DNA from: an uncultured Bacillota bacterium
GTDB taxonomy: Bacteria; Bacillota; UBA994; UBA5500
DNA: 7,678 bases
Reading direction: 5' to 3'
Assembly (NCBI GenBank): GCA_937874815.1
Contig: CALNBW010000057.1
Span: forward strand, 1 to 7,678
Positions 6,541 to 7,678 of the stretch are shown piece by piece; the stretch's first letter is position 1, and the number at the start of each line of letters is the position of its first letter. The notes under the pieces were generated by a model. That model searched no databases and had not been told where the DNA came from. It saw only the letters and a program-made list of their open reading frames with translations. The translations under genes were made by a program, and so were the position numbers.

Positions 6541-6546
6541 TTGCGC

Positions 6547-7678
6547 GTGTATAAGAGACTGCTAGCTTTACTGTTAGTGTTGCTGATTGCCGTGCCTCAG
6601 GGCCTGTACGCTAACCCTGCTCAAGGAGACATGAACGCCACTCACATTGCAGATCCCTACGCCACTTGGGACCACGACTTCGTAGATTTTGTACCTCCCG
6701 CACAAGAGCAGATTGAACTAGTGCAACCGGATGGCACATCGTTTTTCGTCAGGCTGAACCCCATGGAGAATGGGGGGTTGGCCGAGACGCTTGATCAGTA
6801 TACGATCGTCGCCAATGACGAGGGTTGGTGGGTGTATGCCGACATAGTCAATGGCAAGGTAGTACCCTCAACCAAAATCGTCGGCAAAGATAAACCTACA
6901 GGCATCGGCAAGAAGGTAGGCTTGCATAAATCCCTCTGGCTGGATGGCAACAATGAAGACATTCGCGAGCCCCTTTTTGATGCCGTACGCGATATCTACT
7001 CGCCTAACAACTCAATTCTGAGCGTCCAGGAACCAGAGACTGTAGTACGCCGTTACGTAGTGTTACTCGTCGAATTTCAAGACGTCAAATTTGAGCCCTA
7101 CCAAACCCGGGAGTGGTTCGAGCAGCAGCTGAAGGGCTTCGGAGGCAACCCGACTGGGACTCTATCCGAGTATTACCATGAGATGTCGTACGGGAAGTTT
7201 CTGCCCATGATGGATGTTTACGGTCCTTTCACTAGCGGCTATAACATGGCCACCTATGACTACCAGATAGCAGGTGGTCGCAACGTAGGCCGAATGATCA
7301 ATGAGGATATCGGCCCCAAGGTGAAAGATCTAATTGACTGGGACAGCTATGATAATACTCGGGTCGTAAGTGGTAGCGGTGCCAACGCCTACCGCAGCGT
7401 CGACATGGTAGTTGTCATTCACGCTGGGCCTGGCAAAGAAGCTACTAGCATCCCCGGTCAGATTTGGTCGCATGCCACAACTGCTAACTTCGCTACCGGT
7501 CAACGGGGCGCAGACGGGATCTCAGTCCGCATCCGTGCAGTTAACACCTGTCCTGCCATGGGCTTTAACATCGGGGTAGTAGCTCACGAAATGGGCCATA
7601 GCATTGGGGAGTCCGACTACTATAACACCGCTTCACCGCAGACCACTTCCGGAACGGGCGAGTGGGATTTGATGGCCA
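6547..7678 (+). CDS. Secreted M6-family (immune inhibitor A-like) zinc metalloprotease, 3' end cut by window
   Basis: Exported zinc endopeptidase. The start is GTG 6547, with GGGAGG (6533-6538) eight bases upstream; an in-frame TTG at 6541 is too close to that site. The frame stays open for 377 codons to the window edge. Residues 1-22 are a signal peptide: MYKR, a hydrophobic core LLALLLVLLIAV, and likely cleavage after GLYA. A pro-region-like stretch (about 23-165) precedes the catalytic domain, which begins near YVVLLVEFQDVKF (170-182). Family landmarks follow: LSEYYHEMSYGKF (206-218), DMVVVIHAGPG (286-296), IWSH (306-309) and the zinc site HEMGHSIGESD (347-357), fitting HExxHxxGxxD with H347, H351, D357 as ligands and E348 catalytic. 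WDLMA (373-377) at the edge is also usual for M6. No lipobox is seen, so it is probably released or wall-associated. C-terminal domains are outside. Its leader suggests post-transcriptional control. Confidence 0.93.
   Translation, partial: MYKRLLALLLVLLIAVPQGLYANPAQGDMNATHIADPYATWDHDFVDFVPPAQEQIELVQPDGTSFFVRLNPMENGGLAETLDQYTIVANDEGWWVYADIVNGKVVPSTKIVGKDKPTGIGKKVGLHKSLWLDGNNEDIREPLFDAVRDIYSPNNSILSVQEPETVVRRYVVLLVEFQDVKFEPYQTREWFEQQLKGFGGNPTGTLSEYYHEMSYGKFLPMMDVYGPFTSGYNMATYDYQIAGGRNVGRMINEDIGPKVKDLIDWDSYDNTRVVSGSGANAYRSVDMVVVIHAGPGKEATSIPGQIWSHATTANFATGQRGADGISVRIRAVNTCPAMGFNIGVVAHEMGHSIGESDYYNTASPQTTSGTGEWDLMA

Larger units (their letters stand above)
6200..6546. other. Long non-coding region upstream of the M6 protease gene
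   Basis: About 350 nt with no supported gene on either strand. It contains a weak + strand promoter-like pair (TTGCCA 6216-6221 and TATCAT 6241-6246, spacing 19), a T6 run at 6324-6329 with distant complementary arms AGCCCT (6275-6280) and AGGGCT (6319-6324), a 12-bp palindrome at 6356-6367, and a region with alternative base pairing (6391-6540) leading to the protease Shine-Dalgarno. I could not fix the protease promoter with confidence. Confidence 0.5.

Overview
The window looks like a piece of a Bacillota (Firmicutes) chromosome of intermediate GC, probably a clostridial-type lineage. This rests on strong purine-rich Shine-Dalgarno sites, frequent GTG starts, intrinsic termination, and the protein families present (type III restriction-modification, SPFH protein plus small ribbon-helix-helix partner, secreted M6 metalloprotease). 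The taxon is an inference; no rRNA or other marker gene is present.

Left block (1-4689, + strand): the C-terminal part of a type III DNA methyltransferase (Mod) is followed by a complete restriction/translocase subunit (Res, 1007 aa). Mod and Res are joined by a 46-nt gap filled by a 17-codon frame that overlaps both neighbours through ATGA junctions. Mod would supply site recognition and adenine methylation; Res supplies the ATP-driven motor and the PD-ExK nuclease. A small unrecognised gene (about 4216-4689) follows on the same strand, then about 190 nt without a convincing gene.

Middle block (4876-6199): a strong hairpin flanked by A and T runs is placed to terminate transcription from both sides. 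From the right it receives a two-gene minus-strand operon: a two-TM SPFH/band-7 membrane protein, then, two bases later, a 62-aa ribbon-helix-helix DNA-binding protein. The operon has a good sigma-A-type promoter (TTGCAA, 17 bp, TATAGT) overlapped by an inverted repeat GTGATAT-N7-ATATCAC. The simplest model is autorepression by the small RHH protein.

Right block (6200-7678, + strand): a roughly 350-nt non-coding stretch leads into a secreted M6-family zinc metalloprotease that runs off the right edge. Its 5' region holds duplicated elements: GGGGTAGC twice around one GCTACC, and AAGGGAGG twice with one CTCCCT able to pair with either copy, the second copy being the gene's own Shine-Dalgarno. 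This looks like a translational switch or structured leader and I could not assign it to a riboswitch class I know.

No tRNA, rRNA, CRISPR array, insertion sequence or attachment site was seen. The most interesting items are the candidate switch upstream of the protease, the operator-promoter of the SPFH/RHH operon, and the mini-frame linking mod to res.
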